Part shown: one piece after another, positions 32,198 through 43,712 of the stretch | Numbering within the stretch: the first letter of the stretch is position 1 | How the letters are laid out: the number at the start of each line of letters is the position of its first letter | The notes under the pieces: model-generated | Told to the model about the DNA's origin: nothing | What the model saw: only the letters and a program-made list of their open reading frames with translations | The model's database searches: none | Program-made: the position numbers and the translations under genes | Assembly: GCA_033725935.1 (NCBI GenBank) | Contig: MU867062.1 | Location: forward strand, 372,001-436,000 | Origin: Cladorrhinum sp. PSN259 | Lineage: Eukaryota > Ascomycota > Sordariomycetes > Sordariales > Podosporaceae | Direction: 5' to 3' | Length of the DNA stretch: 64,000 nt

Positions 32198-33388
32198 ATG
32201 GCCGCCAATTCAACCGTCGCGTCGGGTCTCCCGCCGTTGCCGGCATACGAAATCCGTGAGGTCGACGACATTTTCCCCTGGATATCCGATTTTTGGCTCT
32301 CGTGCCTTCTTCCTCACGTGGCCTACTGGCTTGTGTCTTTAATATTCCACATCATCGATATCTACGACCTATTCCCGCAGTACCGGCTGCACACCCCCGA
32401 AGAGATTGCCCAACGAAACCTTGCATCACGATGGGAAGTAGCGCGCGATGTCATTATCGAACAAATAATACAGGTCGCCACTTCGGCCTTCCTTAGCTTG
32501 ACAGAAGCTCGCCAGACAACGGGTATGGAGAACTATGAGGTCGCTGTCTGGGCAACCCGCATCCGTATTGCACAGCGTGCGCTCCCGGGTGTTCTTGGCC
32601 TCCTCGGTTTGAATGCTGCATCGATTGCAAAGAATATGGCCGCCACCCACCCATTGATTGCCGGTGCTCTGGCGGGCGGACACTATCCTTTCCTCACATC
32701 GCAACTGGATGGTACTGCGGGGGCCCAGGTCCCAGCATTTGCGGCGTGGGAGCTTCTGGTGGCAAAGGCCATCTACTGGCTCATTATTCCAGGCATTCAG
32801 ATGTGGCTTGGAATGTGTATCATGGACACCTGGCAATATTTCTGGCATAAGGCCATGCACATGAATAAGTGGATGTATAGTAAGTCTTACACACAAGAAA
32901 CATTCCAACCTTCAAATAGCCCACCAACTAACGCCTCGTTCACAGCTCACTGGCACGCCCGTCATCACCGTCTGTACGTTCCCTATGCTTATGGCGCCTT
33001 GTACAACCATCCAGTTGAAGGCTTTGTACTCGACACCCTTGGTGCAAGTATCGCCTACAAGGCCGCATTCATGACCCCGCGCATGGGCATGACCTTCTTC
33101 ACTTGCGGCATGATGAAGACTGTTGATGATCACTGTGGATACGCGCTTCCCTGGGATCCACTGCAGCACATCACCAGCAACAATGCTGCGTATCACGACA
33201 TTCATCACCAGAGCTGGGGCATCAAGACCAACTTTTCGCAGCCTTTCTTCACGATCTGGGATCGATTGCTCGGCACCAAGTGGGAAGGAGATGTCAAGCT
33301 GAAGTATGAGCGGACGAGAGAGGCCGCGGCTCAGAAGGAGAAGAAGAAGCAGCAAGGCACTGCTGTTGAAACTGCCAAGACGAAGTAA
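32198..33388 (+). CDS. SUR2: Sphinganine C4-hydroxylase (374 aa), membrane di-iron enzyme
   Basis: This ER membrane enzyme hydroxylates C4 of sphinganine to make phytosphingosine. Exons: 32198-32879 and 32946-33388. The 66-nt intron has a GTAAGT donor and a CTAAC branch site. It is a multiple of three with no stop, so it can be mistaken for coding sequence. Splicing yields WMYTHWHARHH and restores the fatty-acid-hydroxylase histidine boxes: H217KAMH221, H229-W-H-x-x-HH235 and HDIHH (311-315). Hydrophobic segments lie near residues 35-55, 130-160 and 190-210. The tail is Lys-rich. The N-terminal half also fits fungal Sur2/BasA. An in-frame upstream ATG at 32093 is less likely as the start. Secure. 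Confidence 0.93.
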   Translation: MAANSTVASGLPPLPAYEIREVDDIFPWISDFWLSCLLPHVAYWLVSLIFHIIDIYDLFPQYRLHTPEEIAQRNLASRWEVARDVIIEQIIQVATSAFLSLTEARQTTGMENYEVAVWATRIRIAQRALPGVLGLLGLNAASIAKNMAATHPLIAGALAGGHYPFLTSQLDGTAGAQVPAFAAWELLVAKAIYWLIIPGIQMWLGMCIMDTWQYFWHKAMHMNKWMYSKSYTQETFQPSNSPPTNASFTAHWHARHHRLYVPYAYGALYNHPVEGFVLDTLGASIAYKAAFMTPRMGMTFFTCGMMKTVDDHCGYALPWDPLQHITSNNAAYHDIHHQSWGIKTNFSQPFFTIWDRLLGTKWEGDVKLKYERTREAAAQKEKKKQQGTAVETAKTK

Positions 33389-36300
33389 TAATGTTCTTAA
33401 TTTCTCTACTGTGCATTTTTTGATGGGACGAAAACAAGGGAGACGACAGCTTTCCCAGTTGAGAATGTAATCAGGTCTCTTGCTGGGCAGGAGGTTTTCT
33501 GTCGTTGCTTCTTGTAATGGACAGGTTTCTCAAACTTTGGCATGCGTAATGTGGCATGCGATATCTGAAGTTGCACTGGAAGGTTTAAAGGGGGGGGAAA
33601 GGGAGGGAAGGGGTTGCTGTGGCTGGTTGGGAAGGCGTCCTTTTTGGATTCCCTTTTTTCACGCAAACAACAAACAAACGACAACAGCACCTAAGCAAAA
33701 GAATTAATGCCTGTGTGGAAGGTCGGGTTTCTGTTTTACTCAACATTGGGCAGGGAAAGGCATTGGGGAAGGCGTTTGTGGTCTTTTTCTTCTTCTAAAC
33801 CTGGTTTCTTGCCCCCAACTTTTTCTTCACATCGCTCCGAAAGAAACCAGTTGTTGTTTTTTCTTGAAAACAAACCACCACTTTCAAATATTTAAATCTA
33901 CTTTTTGTCTTTCTTCACGCTTTCAAAACGCCAAACAACTTACTTGCGCGTTCGATTACTCACGTCGGTCTGCCTGCATTCTAAGACTGAGGAGGAGTAG
34001 GGGGGTGATGCTGTACATGTGCAGCTTCACCACACCATCACTGAGGAAGGGGTTCATTCCAAGATGATAATGAAAAAGAGAATAGGCTCAACAGTGATTG
34101 AGAAGGTGGAAGTGGAAAGAGGACCTCTTTTGCCGGTGGCCTCAAGGAAGTCAAGATACGAGAGAGGACAAACGGCGGCAACGTACTTTGTCCCATGGGA
34201 TGGTCTTCTTGCTTTAACGAGGTTGCGGGTGAGCCGAACCAGCTAGATATCTGACATGCTGATAATTATAATACCGCTTTTCGTGTTTTACTTACCCTCG
34301 TGCCAGTCTAGTTTCTAGAGCTGAGGTATATCCCCAGGCACTGCCTTGTTATATAACTGTGGAAGTGACCCCGCCTCAAAGTGTTTTGCCGCGTCCACAC
34401 ATCCCTCCGACTGCACATACACACACCATCTTAGCCGCCCTCTCAAGGCACACACAGACACGAAGCATGTGTAAATGGGGCGCTCAAGTTTGGTCTGCCG
34501 CCGGACGCCACCTCCACGTTTTTTCACCACTACCAAGAGAATGGTTTGACGTGTGGTGGTGGGGTAATCAATGATAAACATAAACGGTTTTTTATTGTGT
34601 TTCTCTTGAAACATTGGTTTTCACACATTTTGGGATGTATTTTGCGGCTTAGACATCCAAGCCTTGGGCCGAAGACAACGGGCTATCTCTTTGGTTTGGT
34701 TTGTTTTCTTGTTTTAACTCGTATTTATATGTGGCACACTCGACAGATTCAATACGATGGGCGGGTAGATGCATTTGAGAGTTGTAAGGCACCGGCTGGG
34801 ATATGGCATGAATTGATCTGTGGTCCAGATTATCTGCGTGGGATTACTTCTGATTCCAGACAAGCTGTATCCTAGATCATACTGTAGCTCCATCAGCCAG
34901 TTGTTTTATATGGTGTACCAATTGTACGCGACACAACGGGGCTAGGGAAAGTAGTCCGTCTTCCCCGGTTTGTGTACTATGGCATTGATCGAGCACACAA
35001 GACCAATGTTTCGAACTGTCGTTCGTCTTGGGAAAAGAGGCACACACTACCAACCCCAGATCTTCTTCGAGGGCTTGTCTCTTCCCCGTATTCAGGGGCA
35101 ACAATGAACCTCGAGGAACACAACGTACGACGGACATGGCTTTGTCTTACGAGGACACTAACACAACCACAAGGGAAAGCCGGGCGTTGAATGGGACGAT
35201 GAACGAATGACATTGCCCACGCCAGCTTCAGTGTTGCCTGTCACACAATGACACAGACACAGCATAAACGTGGTGGAACGGAGAAACCGTGGAATTGCCG
35301 GTCGATCAGGGTTTCGGGGAGGAGCTTTGACAGGAGGCTTCGAGAAGAATTCCATTTCCGCACTTCCAGTTTCTCTCTTTTCGATCTGCATCTACCCGGG
35401 TACAGTGTTTTACGTGTCACATTCCTATCTCCCAATGCAGAATGCTGTGTTGCGATTTCCAGCATGCATGCTATCTGCATCTCGGTTTAACAATAAGAGT
35501 TGACGTGAGCCTCATTTAATTACCCGGTAAGTAAGAAAGCAGCTTCGCACGTAAGAATAATACTACATATCCCCACTTAACAAAGGGAGGAGGCTGGAGT
35601 TGTCAGCATTCTATTTCGTTTTTCCCTTTCTCAACGGTGTTCCCGTAGTGTCATGCTGATGTTCACTAATACTGGCCCTACTGCCTTATGGTGGCGCATG
35701 TCAAAGTGCATCGTTCTGGTTCCAAAACCATAAGAGGCGTCAGCGGAAGGAGGCGGCGGCGGGAAATTTGTTTATTAGGCTCGATCAAAAAGAGGTCTTG
35801 CAAAATCTCATCGTGCGGGCCACCCAGGATCGGCCCAGCAGTTCATGCAGTGGCCCGTTGGTTGCTAACCTTGAGGGCAAGTTGTTGCACAAATGCGCTG
35901 GCACCCGCATGTCGAGGGAATGGGATTCAAGGTCGAGGTCAAGAACCCTGGCCGAGGACCAAAAGTTGGTGGAGACCTGGGGGAAGATGGCGCCAAGTGG
36001 GGGAAGTCCACATCGCAGACTTGCATGCGCAAGCTTCGCAATCATCCATGTCGTCGCATGTTTTGACTTCAAAAAAGTCAATTGCGATGAACCATAGAGC
36101 AAACATTGGTCCTTGGGGGAATTAATTAAAAAATTTGAGAATCGGCATAATGGAATATTATTCATAGGGTCCCTGGATCCATTGGATAAGTATTCTTGGG
36201 ATCCGAAACAGGGTGCATTAACAGGATGAATAGGCATGGCAAATCAGAGCTCTCGATTCGAGGGGTGTGAAGTATAGTGGATCCCGATGTCTGAGGTGTG

Positions 36301-37806
36301 TGGCTTCTCGTCGCTTCGTCCCATCTTATCGAATCTTTTGCGTATTTTTCCCCTGGCAGTGGTGCGCTGGCAGTTGAGATGATCTCATCATCCTGGAGGT
36401 GCGACATTCTCCCCCAGTTTCCAGTTTCCAGTTTCCCCTTGTCTCGAATTCATCCATCCACAGAGTCCCACGCGCGCATCAATTGAACAATAGACGACGG
36501 CAAGTCCGCTGGGGAACCAAGAAACCCCGAGACTGGCAACAATTGGCGTGGCACCTTTGATTGACGGTCGACGCATCCGTGTTGAGACAACGAGATGCAG
36601 CCGTGGCAGCTAGATGTACCCATTCAGTAGTCTCCCCCCGGCAAGCGAGAAGCTGAAAGCCTGAGAATCAGAGCTCCAAAGCCCGAAAGCAGTCGGTCGC
36701 CCGTCATTGACTCGACCCGTCGAGCTGCATCCATGCATTGGGTCCTGAAATGCCACCCGACAGTCAGCCAGTCCAGTTCAGCCAGCCAGCCTGCTGTCCA
36801 GGGCCCCCACACACCCGACAGCCCGCAAAATCATGAAGGCATTTTAGCAGACAAAGTTCAACAGAACAATGTGATTAGATGCAATTCTGCGTACTCAATT
36901 AAACTCGACAATATATCCACGGCATCGTCAAAGCAGGAACGGGTACCGATGCAACCACCCGCTGATGGAAAGATTGGGTGATCGCCCTGACCCCGATCCA
37001 ATTGCACCAATGGCTGCCAGTGGACCAAAGGATAGCGCCCACATGGAAACCAGGGTCTCCCAGCTCAATCCCTGGCGAGATTAGCGGGTGCATAGCTGTG
37101 CATGAGGGTGGCCCAATTGCGAGTCTCCATTTCTGTGTAAGCCGCCCCCACCCATGGCGTCGGTCAGTGCCGTGCCCATTCGATATTCTTGTCCCTTGAG
37201 GAGCAACTCGTTTTGAGCAAAGAGGAGATGAGATCCACCTGGGCATTTGTTGGACTGTTGTTGTTGTTTGGCGTTGCGCATTTCCCTGATCATTTTTGTA
37301 TGTTTTAATATTTCAAGCCATCCCGTAGTCCCTCCCCCTTGGCTTGATACTTCTCTCTCGCTCTCTCAAGTCTCGATTGCCCGATTGTCGCAGAGTCGCA
37401 TTGTCGCCGTGTGTCGCAGCAGCATCGCAGCGTCTCATCGTTCAACTCGAGCATTGCGGCACAGTCTGAGAGAGACCCTTGAAAGAGACACATCCACAAC
37501 CCGAAACTGACACAGCACGCTTGCGAGGTTAACCGCCGTCCACCCGATCCCCTCTCTCGTCTGTTACCATCACGGCGCTTCCGGGATTACCTGGGTCTCG
37601 CCCATTGGTTACACGCCGCATCCTTTCATTCACCTTTTACCCACGAAGAGGGCCCGTCTGCGTCTATTATTCCACTTAACCAACGGCTTAATTCATAAGA
37701 CGATTATAAGACGATCATCGTTCCTCCGATTCTCTTGATCAAGCGTCAAGCGCGGAGAGTCTCCACCACCCTTCACGATACACCTAATTCCTCCTCTTAC
37801 GCCGGC
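33389..37806. other. Gene-free stretch of 4.4 kb upstream of the glycogen-binding-domain gene
   Basis: This is the longest gap in the window. All open frames are short, and none shows a domain or a splice-linked partner that I could find. The last 600 bases are pyrimidine-rich and probably hold the promoter and 5' UTR of the next gene. I see no tRNA, 5S rRNA or transposon signature. Long non-coding transcripts cannot be judged from sequence alone. Confidence 0.5.
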
Positions 37807-39478
37807 ATGGATCCGACTACCACACTCTTTACCTTTATGTTGTGAGTTTGTTCTGTTTTGAACATATGGTACTGCTTTCGACCCTCTTTCTCTCTCTACT
37901 CTCTCACTCGTTCTGTACCAATATCTCTCGCTCTATTACTTCGCCGCCCAGTCTGGTCCTGCGTCTGCCGCGTTGTTTTTAATAATTCTTCCTCTCGTTT
38001 TCCAACCGGATCAACTGAGAACCAACCTTCGCTTTCTGTTTTTACTCACTCCAACTGTACGTTCTGTTTACTGTGCGCCTGACATGTGTCATGCTGCTTT
38101 CGAGTCCCTGTGCTGTGTTGGGATTCTCTCAGCCACGCGCAATGCCTTGTCATCGGGACATCTCAGCCCTCGTTTAGTTTACGTGAGACTCCTTTCAGTT
38201 CCTGTGACTAACAAGACTGCGCAGAAAAACCCATCCTTCAGTTCAAGTCGTTCATCTCGTAGGATCTTGGGACAATTTTGGCACAGCATACAAGATGGAA
38301 CGAGACAGCCGAAGAGATCGTGGCCAATGGCGTGGGTGCTACACATTCAAAGACATCACCGTTGATGGAGATGCTCGCAGCATACAAAAACGTGACGGTG
38401 GTCTCAAAATGGGTAACACGTACTACTATTACGTAGGTTACACACTCTTTGTTCTCGGTTGTATCCCACGTAAACTGACCGAGACAAATAGTATGAGCTC
38501 GACGGTTCAACAGAGGTTCACGATCCCGCAGTTCCCTCCACAAATACCTGCCCATATCTCCCCGGACAAACTGTGAACAGGATGGACGTCCCAATCGAGA
38601 AGTCTCTCAGAAGCCGCAGTGCTTCTACTTCCTCACTTCGTCAGGAAGACTTCAAGACTATGGACCCCGCCGCCAAGTTCACGGCTCCTAAGCCTGCTGT
38701 CGGTCCCACTGTCGATCGTCGCGTAGGAACCGCTCCTCACCATCAACACAAGCGCTCGGCTCGTTCAATCTCGCCTGCGTCTGGGTGGCGAAAGCTCTTC
38801 AGCCGCAAGGCCAGCTCCTCCTCCCTGAAGACGATGGCTTCCTCCCAACAAGATGATGAGCGCGGTTTCCTGTCCTCTTCCAGGTCCGAAGGTTCAAGGT
38901 CACGCGATATCTCTCCTGAATCACTCCGTCGATTCCTGGTAGACGACGCGCCAATCTCGGAAGAGCCAGCAGTCGTCATCCCAGAAGACATTGTCGAGGA
39001 AAACGAAGACGATGATGACAACAACTTCGCTACGTCTGCTGTGTCGGAAACGATGCAGTTCACCGGATTGTCGCCTCCACCTGCCAGGGCCATGTCGCCT
39101 TCTCCTCCTCCTAGCTCATACCAACTGGAATCGGAGCTGAAAAAACTGCCGATGAGCAAGTTCAACGTTGTTGTGCCTTCAGTGACTGCTCCAGTTGAGG
39201 CTGCACTGGAGAGTCCACCCGCGTTTGACTTTTCTGAGGCTGAAGAGGAGGAGGAAGAGGAGCAGGAGCTCTTTGTTTCTCAGGCTGCTAAGGGTAGCCT
39301 GTCTACTTACAGCTTGCCTCAGACCGCTGGTGCTAGCCCTGTTTCCAAGGGGTCCTCGGATGTAGTTCCTGCTGTTCCGTCCTTGCTTACTGCTCAGATT
39401 CCTGATTCGGGGTTGGTTGATGACCTTGTGAGTGAGTTGGGTTGGATAGCGAGTTTTATTGGGACAAAATATACTTGA
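37807..39478 (+). CDS. AMPK-type glycogen-binding (CBM48-like) domain protein (409 aa)
   Basis: Exons: 37807-37841, 38225-38432, 38492-39478. Introns are 383 nt (GTGAGT donor) and 59 nt (CTGAC branch). Joining gives MDPTTTLFTFMLKTHPSVQ, then VHLVGSWDNFGTAYKM and TYYYYYELDGSTEVHDP. This is the early set fold of the AMPK-beta glycogen-binding module, with its Trp and the NTCPYLPGQ motif. It fills residues about 8-115. After it comes ESLR/SRSAS-type Ser-rich, likely phosphorylated sequence, an acidic segment (about 215-235 and 300-310) and a short hydrophobic C-terminus. I recall this architecture as common and unnamed in Pezizomycotina. It lacks the ASC domain of a true AMPK beta subunit, so a separate role is likely. 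Function unknown; domain call fairly sure. Confidence 0.82.
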
Positions 39479-40850
39479 AGAAAAGCGTTTCCTTTTGGAT
39501 TAAAAACAATATCTTGGGCGGTCGTTTGGTTTTTTGGATAAAATAGATGGATTTTTATTTTATTTTCTGGCATGGCATTGGATGGTATAGATGGGTTCTG
39601 GCATATATTTCTTTTGGGTTGGGTGGTGGCACAACTGCCCTTGAGCGGTTTTTTTAAAAACATACTTAGCGACTTTGCTTATTTTTGGAGGCAAGGAGGG
39701 ACTTGGGCTGGATACTGGGTCATGATATATGAGGATGGATTAATATCTGGTGGGGTTGAGGTATGGTGGTGGTGGGGATATGGGATACATAATATACCCT
39801 TGGTGTTGGTCGTCGGTGTGGAGTTATCTGGTATAGGGATGAAGAGATATGAATGAAAGATATGCATGTGGTATACGCATGGGTTGGATGAATGAAGAAG
39901 TATCACTTGATTGAAGACCATTGGTAATTATCATTATAAGCAAAAAGAGCAAAAAGCGCAAGAAGCTTCTTACAATCCCATTCACCCATCTCTCTACTGA
40001 GAGATGATTGGTTTTTTTTGTTTGTTCTTTTGTGACTTTGAGAGCAAAACTGATGAAGCTGTTCATGTAGAATATTTTAGTAAATATAAACATAACCTTT
40101 TCTTGTTTTAAGTTTTTTTTTAAATTCACCTTCGCCACTTTATATCCACCCGTTAGAGAACATGTGGGTATTTGATGTGTATGTATATGTACATGTACCT
40201 TGGTAGAGAGATGGTGGATATGTGGAAATGGAGAAACCTTATTATCTATGTTATGTACAAAGGTCTGTTGCAGTGTAGAAGTATGTACAGTACGTAGTCG
40301 GGTGGATTGCATAATAAACTTTCTTTTTTTACCTTCTTGTTCTTTTTTTCTCGGTATCCGTATCCGTTACTTTCAACGGGCTTCCTGCATGCGCTCTCCA
40401 TGCTGTGTGACGTATCCTGCATACCTACCCCAGATGGGATCTGGAAACGGCTTAAACGGTGTTGTGGAGATACCAGTAGTGTAGGGGGGGAAAAAAAAAA
40501 GGAGAAAAAGAAAGAAAACAACCGAATGTGACGAGTTCTTCAAAAGAAATAAAAGGTGGAGGGAGCTGCATAGGTGGCGAGTTGAAATACCTTGGTTTAT
40601 GCGACGTCTTTGTTTTACTGTTTATGTTTGATTGGATCTGTTGTCCCCCCCTTTTTCCCCCTTCGATTAACATTTCACTGCGAATTCCAGGGCCTTGAGA
40701 ACGTAGAGAGGAAAATACGGAATTTTAATATGATTAGGGTCTCTCTCCGTATCATCTTCTTGTTCTCTATTTCTTTCAACCCAGGAAACCTTTGCACTCT
40801 AGCATATTCGCATGTTTCTCATTTCAAATATTGCTCATACATGCACCCAT
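39479..40850. other. Convergent 3' intergenic stretch, 1.4 kb
   Basis: AT-rich 3' flanks of the glycogen-binding-domain gene and the PPR gene. An 8-bp perfect hairpin with a 4-base loop (39987-40006) is followed by a T run. An A run lies near 40489-40500. No gene is seen. Confidence 0.5.
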
Positions 40851-43712
40851 CTAATTTACCCGTGACTGAGCAGTCCTAAATCTTACAGCCACCTCCCCCT
40901 TCAAAAGACCCATATGATACGCCAAGTGCCAGAATCGATGCCTATAAGACCTTAGCCACTCGTCCCTCACAGGAAACTGCCCTCCGCGAGCCTTCTCATC
41001 CAAGTCATCGGCCGGAATGGCCGACGCATAATCAACCAACTCCTCAGCAGCGTCCCACGCTTGAATATCCCGCAGCCCAGAAAGAAACTCATGCAGAGTG
41101 TCAAAAGTGATCCTCGTGATTCCCCTGGGAAGCACTACGTTCTGGAAAATATCCAGCGCGCGATGGACCTCCCCGTTGGAGCTGTAGCCCCTGATAACAC
41201 GTTCCCAAAAGATGCGATCAATGATTCTGTTGGTCTTCATCTGACGCTTCTCAATGAGCGACGTGACAGCTCCAATGTCTGGCGGATCGTGCGTGAAATA
41301 GTGGTCAACGAGAATGGTGTATATGTGCGAGGTCAGCTCCTGACCAGTGCTCCAAATGTGCGCCAGGACGGCTTGCACCGCTCTGTCACTGGCGTCGCCC
41401 TCGTTCAGGAGAATGTAAATCATCTTGGCGTACGTGATCATGTTTGCCTCTATGCCAGCCGCCTTCATTTCGTTCATGATACGTTGCACGATGGCAACTT
41501 GCTCGGCGGGGTCACGAGAGCCGACGCGGGCGAGGGTTCCTTCAAGCATCACAGTGAACGTAGTAACATCTGGGTCAATCTTGAGGCTGCGCATGGTGCT
41601 GAGGATGCCGTCGACGCCGGCATGGTCGCCGCGACGGAGGAGCGGGCCGAGGAGTGTGTTGAAGGTAAAAATGTCCGGTTTGATGTTATGGCTGGCAGCC
41701 CATGTGAGCACTCGGCGAGCGTCTTCGTCGCGTTGGAGCCGAAAGAGACCAGCAAGCGCGGCATTGACGGGCTCGATTGATGGCTTGACTGCGATATTTG
41801 CCATTTCAGGCTTACCCCGCTGGTTCCACACGATGGCCATCTCATTGAGAGCTCTCAACGCGCCGTCTGGATCACCGCTCTTGAAGAGACCCGAGATACG
41901 AGCAGTCCAAATCGCCGTGTCCAGTTTGACGTCAGAAGTTATCAGCTTCTGCCAAACGGCCTTGATACCATCAGGGTTCTTCGTAACAGCACAGCCATGC
42001 ATCATCGAATTCCAGGTTTCAATGGTGGGCTTGATTCCAATGCTGTCCATTTTGTCCCAAACCTCAATTGCAAGGCTAGGCCGTCGCATCGTCATGTAGG
42101 CCAGAATGAAAAAATCGAACAGGGCCCGATGCTCGGTCAGTTCCTTGACCTGAACAGGATTCGGAACTTCATTCCGCCCCCAGAATTCCCCCCATACTTT
42201 TCTTGCCGCTGTCACGTTTCTGATTTTCAGCGCCTGGGCGAGTTGCTCATGCAGTCTGTCATGTCGAAGCTGACCGAGAGGACGAGCTGGTCTGCTCCCG
42301 CTACTGCTGCGGGGTGTAGTGCTTTTACTATTTGAGGGTTTTGCGTGACCCGTCCTGAGAACATGATTCGGCTTTGGCGCGCTGTCTTTGGGTTTGGCGT
42401 TGTCTTTCGATATGATGCTGTCTGTGGATTCGACATTGGCTGCGGCATTGATATTGTCTGCATGTTTGGTCTCCCCGGTGGGCTTAAAGTTTTCGGCAGT
42501 GTCGATATCGTCTACAGACTTGACATTATCGGCGGTTGCAGTATTTTCCAGGTTTTCTGCTGGATTAATGACATCTCTATGGCTTGCACTGCCTGTATCC
42601 GTGTCACCTTTTTGGCGTGTTTCGGGAAACTCTTCTATGCCACTCCGTCTGAGCAAGTAATGAAAAAGTTCCGGATATGGTGAGATTTCTTCTTGATAAT
42701 GTTTGGGTAAAGGAGGAACAGTTAGATAAAGTATTCGCTTCATTAACTTCATGAAAGGAGCAGCTGCAATCTCCGTTGAGCGGTTGAGATTGATGGGGTC
42801 TTGCATCATTCTGAAAGTCGCATAGGCAGCCCAAGCTACCCTGGGCAGTTTCCCCTGGTCGTATTGACGAAATATTTTGTGAAAGGCCTTGATAAGGTCG
42901 GGTTTACGGTAGGATCTTGCTTCCAATCCTCCATATTCGCCATCATCGGGCCCCTCAACGGGCCTGTGGGCAGTAAACGAGCACCATGCCCCCAATAGAT
43001 CTCGAATCAAGTCTTCCCGGTGTGCCATGGCATTCTCGAAGCTTTTGATTGAGTCATAACACTCGTAAGAGACATCGTGTCGGCATATATGCTCAGCCAG
43101 GCTGAGCATGAGTCTTCCCCATTTAGCAGGGCTAAGCACGTTAAGTTCGATCATGATGTTGGTGAGATGAGTTACGGTAGGGAGATTTCCGACGTCGAAG
43201 TCCTCGACTTTATCTTTAGCGAGTTTATGTAAAAGGATAGTGCCGATCTCCTCGGTGATTGTTTCCGAAACATCAGCTCCAAGCTTCTGGATTTTCGGGT
43301 AGATTGTCTCCTTGAAGAAGTTATAGGCATCGATCGTCTGCATATCTTCTCTACCCAGCATCGCCTGCATCTTTGAAACGTCTCTGACTAGTTCGATTCC
43401 GTCGCTTGTATCCTCGATGTTTCTTTTTGGTCGTTCCATGGCCGGGGCACCAACGATGGACTTGAACATAGCTACCGCATTGGCACGACGTTCGGCGGCG
43501 GTCGCGGCCAAATTTGGGCTCGGCCGCGGCCTCGGGTTCCCTGGATGAGGAGATGGAGCTGCATGGTTATGTCGAGGTCGTATGTCGTCGGGAGCTGTTT
43601 TGGTGCTGTTGTACCGCAGCGTCTGGCGGGGAGGAGCGGTTCGGGGTCTTGCTGCTGGCGCCACGAGGAGTCTAAGCTGACATCGCAGACAGACACTCCC
43701 CAGATCGCGCAT
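40851..43712 (-). CDS. Mitochondrial pentatricopeptide repeat (PPR) protein, 953 aa
   Basis: PPR proteins bind organelle RNA for maturation or translation. This is a single exon starting at ATG 43712. The N-terminus is basic and rich in R, A, P and T without acids over about 45 residues, so it is a likely mitochondrial presequence. Residues about 90-350 are helical. A low-complexity linker lies near 380-450. PPR-like helical pairs follow from about 500, for example RPSLAIEVWDKMDSIGIKPT, then KPDIFTFNTLLGPLL and DPDVTTFTVMLEG. The length and plan recall Neurospora CYA-5 (cox1 expression, Pet309 relative). I cannot prove that orthology, so no symbol is given. Confidence 0.85.
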   Translation of the reverse strand: MRDLGSVCLRCQLRLLVAPAARPRTAPPRQTLRYNSTKTAPDDIRPRHNHAAPSPHPGNPRPRPSPNLAATAAERRANAVAMFKSIVGAPAMERPKRNIEDTSDGIELVRDVSKMQAMLGREDMQTIDAYNFFKETIYPKIQKLGADVSETITEEIGTILLHKLAKDKVEDFDVGNLPTVTHLTNIMIELNVLSPAKWGRLMLSLAEHICRHDVSYECYDSIKSFENAMAHREDLIRDLLGAWCSFTAHRPVEGPDDGEYGGLEARSYRKPDLIKAFHKIFRQYDQGKLPRVAWAAYATFRMMQDPINLNRSTEIAAAPFMKLMKRILYLTVPPLPKHYQEEISPYPELFHYLLRRSGIEEFPETRQKGDTDTGSASHRDVINPAENLENTATADNVKSVDDIDTAENFKPTGETKHADNINAAANVESTDSIISKDNAKPKDSAPKPNHVLRTGHAKPSNSKSTTPRSSSGSRPARPLGQLRHDRLHEQLAQALKIRNVTAARKVWGEFWGRNEVPNPVQVKELTEHRALFDFFILAYMTMRRPSLAIEVWDKMDSIGIKPTIETWNSMMHGCAVTKNPDGIKAVWQKLITSDVKLDTAIWTARISGLFKSGDPDGALRALNEMAIVWNQRGKPEMANIAVKPSIEPVNAALAGLFRLQRDEDARRVLTWAASHNIKPDIFTFNTLLGPLLRRGDHAGVDGILSTMRSLKIDPDVTTFTVMLEGTLARVGSRDPAEQVAIVQRIMNEMKAAGIEANMITYAKMIYILLNEGDASDRAVQAVLAHIWSTGQELTSHIYTILVDHYFTHDPPDIGAVTSLIEKRQMKTNRIIDRIFWERVIRGYSSNGEVHRALDIFQNVVLPRGITRITFDTLHEFLSGLRDIQAWDAAEELVDYASAIPADDLDEKARGGQFPVRDEWLRSYRHRFWHLAYHMGLLKGEVAVRFRTAQSRVN
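42365..42570 (-). repeat. Period-12-residue degenerate repeat inside the PPR gene
   Basis: The linker can be cut into 12-residue units ending in DN, EN or DS: VKSVDDIDTAEN, FKPTGETKHADN, INAAANVESTDS, IISKDNAKPKDS. This corresponds to a decayed 36-nt coding minisatellite. Confidence 0.55.

Noticed and set aside
41061..42099. Two plus-strand frames of more than 220 codons
   Set aside because: Antisense to the PPR gene, whose minus-strand frame is continuous for 953 codons with repeat motifs.
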